Below are positions 8,101 to 18,213 of a DNA stretch of 64,000 bases, in pieces; positions within the stretch are counted from its first letter, which is position 1, and each line of letters opens with the position of its first letter. Made by a program: the position numbers and the translations under genes. This stretch comes from CAVRCA01 sp963719345 (GTDB lineage: Bacteria > Pseudomonadota > Alphaproteobacteria > Acetobacterales > Acetobacteraceae): the NCBI GenBank assembly GCA_963719345.1, contig CAVRCA010000003.1, positions 248,001-312,000 on the forward strand. The letters are read 5' to 3'. Under the pieces are notes generated by a model, which was not told the DNA's origin, made no database searches, and saw nothing but the letters and a program-made list of their open reading frames with translations.

Positions 8101-8440
8101 GATCGACGGACTCCAATGACCTATTGCGCCGCTGCGCGAACCCTCGCGGAGCGGCGGAGCCCCCGCACAGGGCGGGGACCGGGCACGTCATCGATGACCC
8201 GGATAGCCGGGCTTATCCCGCTCCGCGCCGCCGAAGTCAATCGGCTCATGCGTCGCATCTGGCCCGTCCGCGGTGGCCGGCTCGTCCAGGGAGCCGGCGG
8301 AACGAGCCGCGACAGTGATCCGTTAACCTGCCTTGGCTAGCATCGAACGTCGGATTGATTGCGCCGGGTTCGCGCGCTCCGATACGTTCGTTCGGAGATG
8401 CGCATTCCCGCGCTTGGCGAGCCTAACCTTGGAGAGATGC
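8101..8440. other. Divergent intergenic region between ffh and the UDP-xylose synthase gene
   Basis: These 340 bases should hold the promoters of both flanking genes. The only clear structure is an imperfect 11-bp stem close to ffh (8129-8139 CCGCTGCGCGA with 8144-8154 TCGCGGAGCGG, one mismatch, four-base loop). Short ORFs here look like noise, and I saw no 4.5S RNA or tRNA. No -35/-10 pair is convincing enough to name. Confidence 0.4.
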
Positions 8441-9427
8441 ATGGACCTGACCCGCAAGCGCGTGCTGGTGACCGGCGGTGCCGGCTTTCTCGGCTCGCAC
8501 CTCTGCGAGCGCCTGCTGAAGCAAGGTCACGACGTGCTGTGCGTCGACAACTATTTCACCGGGCGCAAGGACAACATCAGCCACCTGGTCGGCCAGCCCA
8601 ATTTCGAGGCGATGCGCCACGACATCACCTTCCCGCTCTATGTCGAGGTGGACGAGATCTACAACCTCGCCTGCCCGGCCTCGCCGGTGCACTACCAGTT
8701 CGACCCGGTGCAGACGACGAAGACCAGCGTGCTCGGGGCGATCAACATGCTCGGCCTCGGCAAGCGGATCGGCGCGCGGATTTTTCAGGCCTCCACCAGC
8801 GAGGTCTATGGCGACCCGACGGTCCACCCGCAGACCGAGGACTATCGCGGCAACGTCAACCCGCTCGGCCCGCGCGCCTGCTACGACGAGGGCAAGCGGT
8901 GCGCCGAAACCCTGTTCTTCGACTATCGCCGCCAGCACAACCTCAAGATCAAGGTGGTGCGGATCTTCAACACCTATGGCCCGCGGATGCACCCCAACGA
9001 CGGCCGCGTGGTCTCCAACTTCATCGTCCAGGCGCTGCGCGGCGAGGACATCACGCTGTTCGGCGACGGCAGCCAGACCCGTGCCTTCTGCTACGTCGAC
9101 GATCTGGTCGAGGGCTTCCTGCGCATGATGGCGACGCCGGACGACATCACCGGGCCGATCAACCTCGGCAACCCGCACGAGATCCCGGTGCGCGAACTGG
9201 CCGAGCGGGTGATCCGGCTGACCAACTCGTCGTCCAAGATCGTCCACCGGCCGCTGCCGCAGGACGATCCGCTGCAGCGCTGCCCCGACATCGCCCGCGC
9301 CCGCGACATCCTCGGCTGGGAGCCCCGGGTACGCCTCGATGACGGGCTGACGCGCACCATCGCGTATTTCGACCGGCTGCTGACCGAGCGCGGCCGGGCC
9401 GCTCCGGTATCCGCCGCCGCCGAGTGA
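8441..9427 (+). CDS. UDP-glucuronate decarboxylase (UDP-xylose synthase) family protein
   Basis: A 328-residue short-chain dehydrogenase/reductase of the UXS group, which converts UDP-glucuronate to UDP-xylose for surface polysaccharides. It shows the NAD-binding VLVTGGAGFLGSHL, the UXS-typical VDNYFTGRKDNI and YNLACPASPVHYQFDPVQTTKT, the STSEVYGDP strand and catalytic ACYDEGKRCAET (YxxxK). The start ATG at 8441 has GGAGAG just ahead. The gene precedes a glycosyltransferase-deacetylase gene, which suggests a sugar donor made for the nearby transferases. A dTDP-glucose dehydratase is less likely given the UXS motifs. Confidence 0.88.
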   Translation: MDLTRKRVLVTGGAGFLGSHLCERLLKQGHDVLCVDNYFTGRKDNISHLVGQPNFEAMRHDITFPLYVEVDEIYNLACPASPVHYQFDPVQTTKTSVLGAINMLGLGKRIGARIFQASTSEVYGDPTVHPQTEDYRGNVNPLGPRACYDEGKRCAETLFFDYRRQHNLKIKVVRIFNTYGPRMHPNDGRVVSNFIVQALRGEDITLFGDGSQTRAFCYVDDLVEGFLRMMATPDDITGPINLGNPHEIPVRELAERVIRLTNSSSKIVHRPLPQDDPLQRCPDIARARDILGWEPRVRLDDGLTRTIAYFDRLLTERGRAAPVSAAAE

Positions 9428-9466
9428 GGCGGCTCGGCTGGGCAGACCCGGGCGGAGCAGATCGCA

Positions 9467-11780
9467 TTGATCGGCCAATCAAGCGATCAACCTGTCGATC
9501 AACGTAACTCGCCGGGCCGCCCGGCCCGCGTGCTGCATGTCCTAAAACTGTATCGGCCGATGTTCACCGGCGAGGGCGTCTTCATGGAGCGCTGCTCGGC
9601 GGTGATGCAGGCGCTGGCGCCGGAGGTGGAGCACGACGTGCTGGTCACCGCTACGCCAGGGCCGACAGGCGGCGTGCCGACGTGCTCGACGCTGCAGCGC
9701 GTGTTCTACCTGAACGCACCACCGAGGCCGGCATGGCGGCACGAACTGGCGCTGGTGTGGTGGTTCGCCCGCCACCTGCACCGCTACGACACCGTCCACG
9801 TGCGCACCCACGCCGACTGGTATTTTCTCACCTATCTCATGGCCCGGCTGTGGCGCCGCCGGCTGGTGCTCTCCGCCACCCTGGACGACAGCGTGCCCGT
9901 CCTGGTCAGCCGCTACCGCGCCTCCCTGCGCGGCATCGCCTGCCGGCTGTTCCGGCTGTTCGACGCCTATGTCTCGATCAGCCCCAAGCTCCAGCAGGAG
10001 ACGGCGTCGATCGTCACGCCGGAGCGCTGTCATCTGGTGCCTTGCGGCATCACCCTGTCGAGGCCGGATCCGACTGCCGGCGCGGAGATCCGGTCAAGGC
10101 ACGGGATCGCGCCGGAGGCTCTGGTCCTCATCTTCGTCGGCGGCCTGTGCGCGCGAAAAGACCCGCTGCTGCTGATCCGCCTGTTGCCCGAGATCCTGGC
10201 GGTCCAGCCAGATACCGTCCTGCTGCTGGTCGGCCCGGCGCTCGAACCCGACTACGTGGCGGAACTGCACCGGCTCGTCGGCGCCCTCCATCTCGGCGAG
10301 CGGGGTCTCGGCAAGCGGGTGGTCTTCGTCGGCGAAGTGGCCGATTCCTATCCGTATCTACAGGCGGCCGACATCATGACGTTCGCCTCGCGGCTCGAGG
10401 GCTTCGGCACGGTCGTCCCCGAGGCGCAGGCCAACGGGGTGCCCGTCGTCGTGCGCCACCTGCCCGGCGTCAACGACCTGTTCGTCCAGGACGGCGAGAC
10501 CGGCCTGCTGTTCTCCGACGATGCCGGCTACGTCGCCGCCGTGCTCCGCCTCGCCGCCGATCCCGCGCTGCGGACCGGCATCGGCAGCCGGCGCGGCCGA
10601 GTTCGCCCGCGCGACCTTCGCCATGGAGCATGTCGCCCGTCGCTATCTCTCAATCTACGGCTTCCCGCAGCCGGAGCCGGCGCAATCCACCCGGACGCCT
10701 CAGTCGACCCGGACCGAGATCGTCGGCACCTCCGCCTCGGTGCTGAACACCCGGTTCCATGCCCCGGCCGCGGTCGGAAGGATCGCCCGTCCCACCTTGC
10801 TGACCATCATCGACGCCGAGGAGGCGTTCGATTGGAGCCGCCCGTTCTCGCGCGACGAGGTGGACGTGGCCTCGATGGCGCATCAGGGGCCGGCGCATCG
10901 GGTTTTCGAACGCCATGGCGTGGTGCCCACTTACATGGTCGACTACCCGGTAGCCGCGCAGGATGCCGGCCGGACGCCGCTGCGTGACCTGCTTGCACAA
11001 GGGGCGTGCGACGTGGGCGCCCAGCTGCATCCCTGGGTGACGCCGCCCTTCGTCGAGGAAGTGAGCCGGCGCAACTCCTACCCCGGCAGCCTGCCGCTCG
11101 CGCTCGAAGCGGGAAAGATCCGCGTCCTGACCGCCATGATCGAGGACGCGCTGGGCGTGCGCCCACGCATCTACCGGGCCGGCCGCTACGGCGCCGGGCC
11201 GCGCACCGCCGACATCCTCAAGGCGCTGGGCTACGAGGCCGACAGCAGCGTCATGCCGGTCTGGGATTTCTCACTCCAGGACGGGCCCGATTTCACCGGG
11301 CTGTCGGCCGCCCCGTTCTGGCTCGATGCCGAGCGCAGCCTGCTGGAGATCCCAGGGTCCGCCGCGACGGTCGGGGCGTTGTCGCGCTTTTCCCCGGCGC
11401 CGGACCGGCTGGTGTTCAGCGACCTCGCCGCGCGGAGCGGCCTCACGGCGTTGATGGCCCGCCTTCGCCTGCTGGAGCGCAGCAAGATCACGCCCGAAGG
11501 GATCAGGATCGGGGAAGCCAAGCGCCTGGTGCGGCACATGGCCGCGACCGGCCATCGGGTGTTCGTGCTGACCTATCACACGCCCTCGCTGGTGCCGGGC
11601 AACACGCCCTACGTCCGCACGCGGGAGGATCTGTCGCGGTTTCTCGCCTGGCTCGACGAGTTCTACAGCTTCTTCACCGGCGAGATTGGCGGTGTAGTCG
11701 GCACTTGGCGTGACGTGCGCAACGTTCTGGCGGAGCCGCCCGCGTCAGCGCAGGCGAGCCCGATGCAGGCCGCCGCCTAG
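9467..11780 (+). CDS. Fused GT4 glycosyltransferase and polysaccharide deacetylase-like protein (one frameshift)
   Basis: Residues about 20-385 are a GT4 glycosyltransferase: RVLHVLKLYRPMFTGEGVF at the start, then LIFVGGLCARKDP and the donor-site FASRLEGFGTVVPEAQANGVPVV. After a frame change near 10590-10595 the sequence continues without a gap as EFARATFAMEHVARRYLSIYG, the normal end of the GT domain. It then runs into a WalW-like NodB/deacetylase domain with TIIDAEEAFDW, the metal-site GAQLHPWVTPPF and RAGRYGAGP. One extra base (or two missing) explains the break, so I treat it as a fusion protein of about 770 residues. The start is TTG 9467 with GGAG nine bases ahead. The likely role is surface polysaccharide assembly, substrate unknown. 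Confidence 0.75.
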
Positions 11781-11827
11781 AACAAGACCCGCAACGTTTC
11801 GCGCGTTCGTCCGCGTCCCGCCTGGCC

Positions 11828-12364
11828 TCAGCGGGGCGAGAGCACCATCACCATCTGGCGGTTTTCCATGCGGGGCATCTGCTCCACCTTGGTCACCGGG
11901 TCCATCTCGTTGCGGATACGCTCGAGCACGCGCACACCGATCTCCTGGTGCGCCATCTCGCGGCCGCGGAAGCGCAGCGTCACCTTGACCTTGTCGCCCT
12001 CATCGATGAACGACTTCATGGCGCGCATCTTCACCTGATAGTCGTTCTCGTCGATGTTGGGGCGGACCTTGATCTCCTTGATCTCGATGACCTTCTGTCG
12101 CTTCTTGGCCTCGTTCTTCTTCTTCTGCTGCTCGTATTTGAACTTGCCGAAATCCAGGATCTTCACCACCGGCGGATCGGCATTGGGGCTGATCTCCAGC
12201 AGGTCGAGGCCGACGCCATAGGCGCGCAGCAGCGCGTCACGGGCGGTCATAACGCCCTGCATCTCACCATCCTGGTCGATCAGCCGAACTTGCGCCGATC
12301 TTATCTCCTCGTTCACACGCGGCCCGTCACGGGTCGGCGAAGCGGGCATGGGTCCTCTAGCTAT
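11828..12364 (-). CDS. infC: Translation initiation factor IF-3 (probable ATA start)
   Basis: IF-3 keeps the 30S subunit free and checks the initiator tRNA-start codon pair. The N domain GPRVNEEIRSAQVRLID...MTARDALLRAYGVGLDLLEISPNADPPVVKILDFGKFKYEQQKKK is joined by the lysine-rich linker to the C domain VKVTLRFRGREMAHQEIG. AGAGGAG lies seven bases ahead of an ATA at 12364, which gives MARGPMPAS... infC is known for rare start codons that let IF-3 repress its own translation. An ATG at 12349, five codons in, is the alternative, with AGAGGA close ahead. It follows thrS on the minus strand. Confidence 0.92.
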   Translation of the reverse strand: MARGPMPASPTRDGPRVNEEIRSAQVRLIDQDGEMQGVMTARDALLRAYGVGLDLLEISPNADPPVVKILDFGKFKYEQQKKKNEAKKRQKVIEIKEIKVRPNIDENDYQVKMRAMKSFIDEGDKVKVTLRFRGREMAHQEIGVRVLERIRNEMDPVTKVEQMPRMENRQMVMVLSPR

Positions 12365-12488
12365 GGTCGGTCTCCTCTGGTTGTTGCAAAGCCGGTCTCG
12401 ATTGGGGGCCTGCCGGGAAAGCCGGGCAAGGCGAAGCAAGTGTGCCGAGGCGGCTCACCCGGATCAAGCGCGCAGGCACCCGCATCGC

Positions 12489-14442
12489 TCAAACCTGTAC
12501 CGCCACCGGCACCGGCATCGCCCTGATGTCGGGCGGCGTCGCCTCCGCCGCAAGGCTGGCCACCGCGTCGGCCAGCCCGATCACCTGCTGCAACTCCCCG
12601 CCGAGCCGGCGCAGCGCCAGCGTGCGGGTTTCCGCCTCGCGCCGGCCGACCACGGCGAGCACCGGGACGTGCGCCAGACTGTGCTCGCGCACCTTGGCGT
12701 TGATCTTCTGGTTGGAAAGGTCGGTCAGCACGGCAAGCCCCGCCGCCCGCAAGCGCGTCGGCGACTTCCAGCGCGTATTCGTCGGCATCCGAGACGATGG
12801 TTGCGACCACGACCTGCACCGGGGCCAGCCACAGCGGGAACCGCCCGGCATACTGCTCGATCAGGATGCCGAGGAAGCGCTCGAAACTGCCAAGGATTGC
12901 GCGATGCAGCATGACGGGCCGGCGCCGGGCGCCGTCCTCGCCGACGTATTCGGCATCCAGCCGTTCGGGCAGCACGTAGTCGACCTGCAAGGTGCCGCAC
13001 TGCCAGTCGCGTCCGATCGCGTCGCGCAGCACGAATTCGAGCTTGGGGCCGTAGAACGCGCCTTCCCCCGGGTTCAGCTCGTAATCGATTTCGGCGAGCC
13101 GGCAGGCTTCGCGCAGCGCCGCCTCCGCCCGGTCCCAGTCGGTTTCCTTGCCCGCCCGTGGCGTCGGACGATCGCTGAACTTCACGCGGAAACTGTCGAA
13201 GCCGAGATCCCGGTAGATGGACGAGAGCAGCGCCACGAAGCGCGCGGTTTCGGGGGCGATCTGCTCATCGGTACAGAAGATGTGCGCGTCGTCCTGCGTG
13301 AACGCGCGCACGCGCATGATGCCGTGCAGCGCGCCCGACGGCTCGTAACGATGGCAGGAGCCGAACTCCGCCATGCGCAGCGGCAGCTCGCGATAGGAGC
13401 GGATGCCCTGGCGGAAGATCAGCACGTGGCACGGGCAGCTCATCGGCTTCAGTGCAAGGTGCTTGTCCTCGTCCTCCACCCGGGCGATGAACATGTGCTC
13501 GCGGTAATTCTCCCAATGGCCGGACGCCTCCCACAGCGAGCGGTCGACCAGTTGCGGCGTGCGCACTTCCTGGTATCCGGCGGCATCCAGCCGGCGGCGC
13601 ATGTAGTCCTCGACGGTGCGATACAGCTTCCACCCTTTCGGGTGCCAGAACACGCTGCCGACCGCGGCCTCCTCCAGATGGAAAAGATCCATCTGCTTGC
13701 CGATACGCCGGTGGTCGCGCTTCTCCGCCTCCTCCAGCATGTGCAGGTAGCCGTCGAGTTCCTTCTGGTCGCGCCAGGCGGTGCCGTAGATGCGGCTCAG
13801 CATGGCGTTGCGGTGGTCGCCCCGCCAATAGGCGCCGGCGACCTTCATCAGCTTGAAGGCCGAGCCGACATCGGCCGTGCTGCGCATATGCGGGCCACGA
13901 CAGAGATCGACCCACTCGCCTTGCCGGTACAGGGTGATGGTCTCGCCCATCGGGAGGTCTTCGACGAGCTGCGCCTTGTATTTCTCGCCGCGCGCCTGAA
14001 AGAAGCGGATGGCGTCGTCGCGGTCGATTACCTCGCGCTCGAACTTTTCGCCGCGTGCGATGATGTCGCGCATTCTGGCTTCGATGGCCGGAAAATCCTC
14101 CGGGGTGAACGGCTCGTTGCGCGCGAAATCATAGTAGAACCCGTTCTCGATTGCCGGGCCGATCGTGACCTGGGTGCCGGGGTAGAGGTCCTGGACCGCC
14201 TCGGCCAGCACGTGGGCAGCGTCATGGCGGATCAATTCGAGCGCGTCGGGGTCGCGGCGGGTGACGAACACCACCGAGGCGTCGTGGTCGATCGGCGCGG
14301 CGAGGTCGACCAGCTTGCCGTCGAGCTTCATCGCCAACGCCGCACGGGCGAGGCCGGGGCCGATGGCGGCCGCCAGCTCCGTGCCCGTCACCGGCCCGTC
14401 GAAACGGCGCACGGACTGGTCGGGCAGGGTGATGGCAGGCAT
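12489..14442 (-). CDS. thrS: Threonine-tRNA ligase (one frameshift)
   Basis: Class II synthetase that charges tRNA-Thr and, through its editing domain, clears mischarged Ser. Visible are the TGS domain (ITLPDQSVRRFDGPVTGTELA), the editing-site HDAAHVLAEAVQDLYPG, motif 2 and zinc site with MSCPCHVLIFRQG, FRVKFSDRP and the motif 3 region HRAILGSFERFLGILIEQY. The anticodon-binding domain changes frame near 12751-12756 at GCGCTTG and continues as LTDLSNQKINAKVREHSLAHVPVLAVVG to a stop at 12489. The total of about 650 codons is normal, so one extra base in the sequence is the simplest reading. It is followed by infC. Confidence 0.93.
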
Positions 14443-14500
14443 GGCTGGACTCCAGCGTCGGATGGGACTGCCCGCGTACGGCAGGCCGTGGTCTATGGCC

Positions 14501-15415
14501 TCACGGGATGGCCGCCGCAACCCTCTCCACACTCAGGGTTGACAAATCATCGACGCGGAGCACGACCGGCCATGACCCGTCCGGCCCGCACGGCGCGGTG
14601 AGCGCGGGGTCGCTGTCGGCGGAGAACAGCACGACGCAGCGGCAACCGACGGCGGCGGCCAGGTGCATCGGCCCGGTATCGTTGCCGACGGCGAGGTGCG
14701 CCCGCGCCGCGATGCTGGCGATGTCGGCGATGTCGGTCTGGCCGGTGAGGTCGAGTGCAGCCGGACAGGCGCCGCGGATCGTCGCCGCGAGCGGCTTCTC
14801 GGCGGCACTGCCGATCACCACCGGCGTGTGCCCCGCGGCCGCGAGGTAGCGCGCGAGACCGGCGAACCGCTCGGCTGGCCACCGCTTGCGCGGGCGAGCG
14901 GCGGCCGCCCCCGGCACCAGCAGCACCGCCCGTTCCGGCAGGGAAAAGCGGGGCGGCCCGGCCAACCAGCCGAGGTCCGGCAATGGGAAATCCACGATGC
15001 CGGCCATCTCGAGCTGTTCGCGTTGGCGCTCGCGCGTGTGGAGCAGGTCGCGCTCCGGATTGGCATGAGGATACGAGCAGCCGGGCGCGATGCCCGACCA
15101 GGGCGGCCGGCCCGCCAGCCGGAAATAGCGCGACGAACGCGAAGAGGTCTGCAGGTCATAGACCAGGTCGAAGCCGCGGAGCGACCGCGCGAGGCGCATG
15201 ATCCCGGGCAGGTTCCACCAGTCCGGCCGGCAATCCACTTGCACGGCATCGAACCAGGGCGCGCGCTCTGCCAGCGATGCGAACGGCCGGGTGGTCAGAA
15301 GGGTGATCCGCGCCCCAGGGTGACGCGCCCGGATGGCGGCAAATGGGCCGAACGACTGCACGAAGTCGCCCAGAGCGCCGAGGCGGATCACCAGGATGCG
15401 GATGCCCTCCGTCAC
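14501..15415 (-). CDS. Glycosyltransferase family 9 (heptosyltransferase-like)
   Basis: A 304-residue GT-B enzyme of the ADP-heptose:LPS heptosyltransferase family. The opening IRILVIRLGALGDFVQSFGPFAAIRARHP contains the family LGDxxxxxP region, and the donor site reads VGNDTGPMHLAAAVGCRCVVLFSADSDP. The start GTG at 15415 overlaps the stop of the upstream GT4 gene (GTGA), so the two transferases are probably translated together. It likely acts on the LPS core or a related glycan on the cytoplasmic face. Donor and acceptor are not predictable. Confidence 0.85.
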   Translation of the reverse strand: MTEGIRILVIRLGALGDFVQSFGPFAAIRARHPGARITLLTTRPFASLAERAPWFDAVQVDCRPDWWNLPGIMRLARSLRGFDLVYDLQTSSRSSRYFRLAGRPPWSGIAPGCSYPHANPERDLLHTRERQREQLEMAGIVDFPLPDLGWLAGPPRFSLPERAVLLVPGAAAARPRKRWPAERFAGLARYLAAAGHTPVVIGSAAEKPLAATIRGACPAALDLTGQTDIADIASIAARAHLAVGNDTGPMHLAAAVGCRCVVLFSADSDPALTAPCGPDGSWPVVLRVDDLSTLSVERVAAAIP

Positions 15416-16533
15416 CCCAGCAGCTCGCGATACACGGCCACCGTCGCGGCCTGCATCGCCGCCGTGGTATAGCGCGACAGCACCGCCGCCCGAGCCCGCC
15501 GACCAGCCGCCTGCTTCTCGTCGCCGCTCAGCGCCAGCACCGCATCCAGCGTGGCCGCGAGCGCGTCGGCGTCGCCCGGCGGCACCAGCCAGCCGCTGAC
15601 GCCCTGCTCCACGGTCTCCACCGGCCCGCCGAGATCGGCGGCGATCACCAGGCGCTGCATCGCCTGGGCCTCGATGACCACGCGGCCGAACGCCTCCGGC
15701 TGGGTCGACGCATGGACCACGACGTCGGCCAGCAGCAGCGCCGCCGGCATGTCGTCGCTGGCGCCCGGCAGGCGCACCCGGTCGGCGATGCCGAGCCGCT
15801 CGGCCTGCCGCCGCAACGCGGCGACATAGCGGTCGTGCCCGTCCGCCGCCCCCACCAACACGCAGCACACGTCCCGCCGCGTCATCCGCGCCACGGCGTC
15901 GAGCAGCACCGCATGGCCCTTCCAGCGCGACAGCCGTCCCGGCAGCACGACCGTGCTCATGCGCTCCCGCACCTGCCAGCGCGCCGCCGTCTCGGCAACC
16001 CGCTCGCCGGCCACCGTTGCCGGGTCGAACAGCACCGGATCGACCCCTCGGGGGATAACCCGAATGCGCGCCGGATCAACCCCGTGGCGCGCGACGACCA
16101 GGCGAGCGATGTAGTCGCTGATCGCGATCACCCGCTCGCCTTTCGCCATCACTGAATTGTAGCGGCGCTTGAGCGGGGCGCCTTCACCGTAGGCACCGTG
16201 ATACGTGGTGACGAACCCCACCCCGGTTCGCCGCGCCGCCAGCCAGGCCGACCAGGCGGGGGCGCGCGAGCGGGCATGCACGATCTGCACCCCGGCGGCG
16301 CCGATCAGCGCCGTCAACCGGGAGACGTTCCGCAGGATGGTAAGCGGGTCCTTGCCGGCCAGCGGCAGCGTGACATGCCGCCCCCCCGCCTGCTCCACGG
16401 CCGTGACCAATCGGCCGCCGGCGCTCGCCACCAGCGCCGTCCCGCCCGCCTGCACGATGGCGCGGGTGATTTCCACGGTGCCGCGCTCGACGCCACCGGT
16501 GACGAGAGAGGGCAAGACCTGCAGCACCACCAT
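15412..16533 (-). CDS. Glycosyltransferase family 4 protein
   Basis: A 373-residue GT-B transferase. The N-terminal LQVLPSLVTGGVERGTVEI is the usual acceptor-domain opening of LPS-type GT4 enzymes. The C-terminal half has VVLPGRLSRWKGHAVLLDAV and the nucleotide-sugar site ASTQPEAFGRVVIEAQAM (E-x7-E). It forms a two-gene unit with the GT9 gene. Neither transmembrane segments nor a signal peptide is seen. Together with UDP-xylose synthase and the fusion at 9467 it suggests a spread-out set of envelope polysaccharide genes. Confidence 0.87.
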   Translation of the reverse strand: MVVLQVLPSLVTGGVERGTVEITRAIVQAGGTALVASAGGRLVTAVEQAGGRHVTLPLAGKDPLTILRNVSRLTALIGAAGVQIVHARSRAPAWSAWLAARRTGVGFVTTYHGAYGEGAPLKRRYNSVMAKGERVIAISDYIARLVVARHGVDPARIRVIPRGVDPVLFDPATVAGERVAETAARWQVRERMSTVVLPGRLSRWKGHAVLLDAVARMTRRDVCCVLVGAADGHDRYVAALRRQAERLGIADRVRLPGASDDMPAALLLADVVVHASTQPEAFGRVVIEAQAMQRLVIAADLGGPVETVEQGVSGWLVPPGDADALAATLDAVLALSGDEKQAAGRRARAAVLSRYTTAAMQAATVAVYRELLG

Positions 16534-16577
16534 CCGGCGGGCTATACCATCGCCCGCAGCGACCCAGGAGACCGAGT

Positions 16578-17333
16578 ATGGAGATCACCGGACGGCTCGA
16601 CCGCGGCGACGGGGTGGAACTCGCCTGGGCGCGGGTCGAGGGGCGCGGGCCGACCACCGTATTTTTCCCGGGGTTCAGGAGCGACATGAGCGGCGACAAG
16701 GCGCGCGACCTCGCCGCCTTCTGCGCCGCCCGGGGGCGGGCAATGCTGCGGTTCGACTACTCGGGCCATGGTGCGAGCGGCGGCCAATTCGAGGACGGCA
16801 CGATCGGGCGCTGGCGCGACGACGCGCTGGCGGCACTCGACGGGCTCACCGCGGGTCCACTGATCCTGGTCGGCTCCTCGATGGGCGGCTGGCTGGCGCT
16901 GCTCGCCGCCCTGGCCCGCCCGGCGCGCACCCGCGCCCTCATCGGCATCGCCGCCGCCCCGGATTTTACCGAAACGCTGATGTGGGAGGCGATGACGCCG
17001 GCGGAACGCGCCACCCTGCAACGTGAGGGCGTGCTGCTTGTGCCGAGCCAATACGGCGAACCGTACGCAATCACGAAGAACCTGATCGAGGAGGGGCGCG
17101 AGCATCTCCTGCTCGGCGCCCCGATCGGGCTCGCCTGTCCGCTGCGGCTGCTGCACGGCCAGCGCGATCCGGACGTGCCCTGGGAGCACAGCCTGCGGCT
17201 GGCCGAACAGGTTGCTTCCGGCGACGTGACGGTCACCTTGGTGAAGGACGGCGACCACCGCCTGTCCCGGCCGGGCGACCTCGCGCTGCTACGCCGAACC
17301 CTCGCCCCCTTCCTCGCCGAGGATGGCGCGTAG
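16578..17333 (+). CDS. Alpha/beta hydrolase (ABHD10-like)
   Basis: A 251-residue hydrolase with nucleophile S101 in GSSMGG, a likely acid in HGQRDPDVPWEHS and a histidine in KDGDHRLSR, so the triad is complete. FFPGFRSDMSGDKA and RFDYSGHGASGG resemble the ABHD10 acyl-protein thioesterase group. A GGAGACCGAGT leader gives a good ribosome site. Its 3' end overlaps the convergent epimerase-like gene by 45 bp. An esterase or thioesterase role is inferred, and the substrate is unknown. Confidence 0.8.
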   Translation: MEITGRLDRGDGVELAWARVEGRGPTTVFFPGFRSDMSGDKARDLAAFCAARGRAMLRFDYSGHGASGGQFEDGTIGRWRDDALAALDGLTAGPLILVGSSMGGWLALLAALARPARTRALIGIAAAPDFTETLMWEAMTPAERATLQREGVLLVPSQYGEPYAITKNLIEEGREHLLLGAPIGLACPLRLLHGQRDPDVPWEHSLRLAEQVASGDVTVTLVKDGDHRLSRPGDLALLRRTLAPFLAEDGA

Positions 17334-18176
17334 GCCCTCGCGAAAACTCGGGTATTTCCAGGCGATACCGAGCGCCGCCTTGGTGCCGGCGCTGGAGACT
17401 TTCCGGTTCTCGGCCCAGAAGCTGCGGCCCATCGGGCTCATGCGCTCGATGGCTTCGGCGAGCGGCACTTCCGGCGGCGGCGGCGTGCCGAGCAGGCCGG
17501 CAGCCTCTTCCACCACGCGGGCGCTCTCGGCCGGCTCGTCGTCGGCGAGGTTGAGCACCCGCACGCCGGCCGGCCGCGCCTGGCGCATGGCCGCAACGAC
17601 CGCCTCTGCGATGTCGTCGCGATGGATGCGGCCGAACGCGTGACCGGGTGCCGCCACCCGCCGGGCGCGGCCGGCGCGCAGATCATCGAACGCCGAGCGT
17701 CCCGGCCCATAGATCCCGGCCAGCCGGAAAATATCCACCGCGCAGCGGGCGGCCAGACGGGACCACGCCTGCTCGGCGGCAACCCGCCGCTCCGAGCGTG
17801 GCGAGCCCGGCGCGGGTGGCGTGTTTTCGTCCACCCAACCGCCCTGCCGATCGCCGTATACCCCGGTGGTGGACAGGTACCCCACCCAGCGCAGCCCTGG
17901 CGCGGCCATGATCTCCCCGGCGTAGCGGAGCAGCACGGGGTCGCCCCCATCGCCGGGAGCCCCCTCGCCGGGTGCCGCCGTGGCAAGCACGTGCGTCGCC
18001 CGCCCGATCGCCGGGCCGGCCGCGTCGAACCCCACCAGCGCCACTCCATCGGGCGCGGTGCGCTCTCCCGGCGTGCGGGTCGTGACGCTCACCGAGAATC
18101 CGCCCGCGACCGCCGCGGACGCAATCGCCCGCCCGGAATAGCCAAGGCCGAACACCAGCAAGCGCCCACTGCTCAT
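17289..18176 (-). CDS. NAD(P)-dependent epimerase/dehydratase-like protein (atypical SDR)
   Basis: A 295-residue protein starting at ATG 18176 with the dinucleotide-binding RLLVFGLGYSGRAIASAAV. The central motif YLSTTGVYGDRQGGWVDE and RLAGIYGPGRSAFDDLRAGRARRV are typical of the YeeZ-like extended SDR group. The YxxxK pair is not evident, as in other atypical SDRs, so catalysis is uncertain. It is convergent with the hydrolase and divergent from the TPR gene, with only 37 bp between their starts. Confidence 0.78.
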   Translation of the reverse strand: MSSGRLLVFGLGYSGRAIASAAVAGGFSVSVTTRTPGERTAPDGVALVGFDAAGPAIGRATHVLATAAPGEGAPGDGGDPVLLRYAGEIMAAPGLRWVGYLSTTGVYGDRQGGWVDENTPPAPGSPRSERRVAAEQAWSRLAARCAVDIFRLAGIYGPGRSAFDDLRAGRARRVAAPGHAFGRIHRDDIAEAVVAAMRQARPAGVRVLNLADDEPAESARVVEEAAGLLGTPPPPEVPLAEAIERMSPMGRSFWAENRKVSSAGTKAALGIAWKYPSFREGLRAILGEEGGEGSA

Positions 18177-18213
18177 CTCGGTCGTTTGCCCGACGCCAGA
18201 CGACCTGGCTAGT

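Noticed and set aside
8101..8440. 4.5S RNA gene next to ffh
   Set aside because: The conserved tetraloop and GGAAGCAGCC-type core of SRP RNA are absent; only a short hairpin is seen.
12442..14601. 719-codon plus-strand ORF opposite thrS
   Set aside because: Antisense shadow of thrS; composition typical of a complement frame and no recognisable motif.
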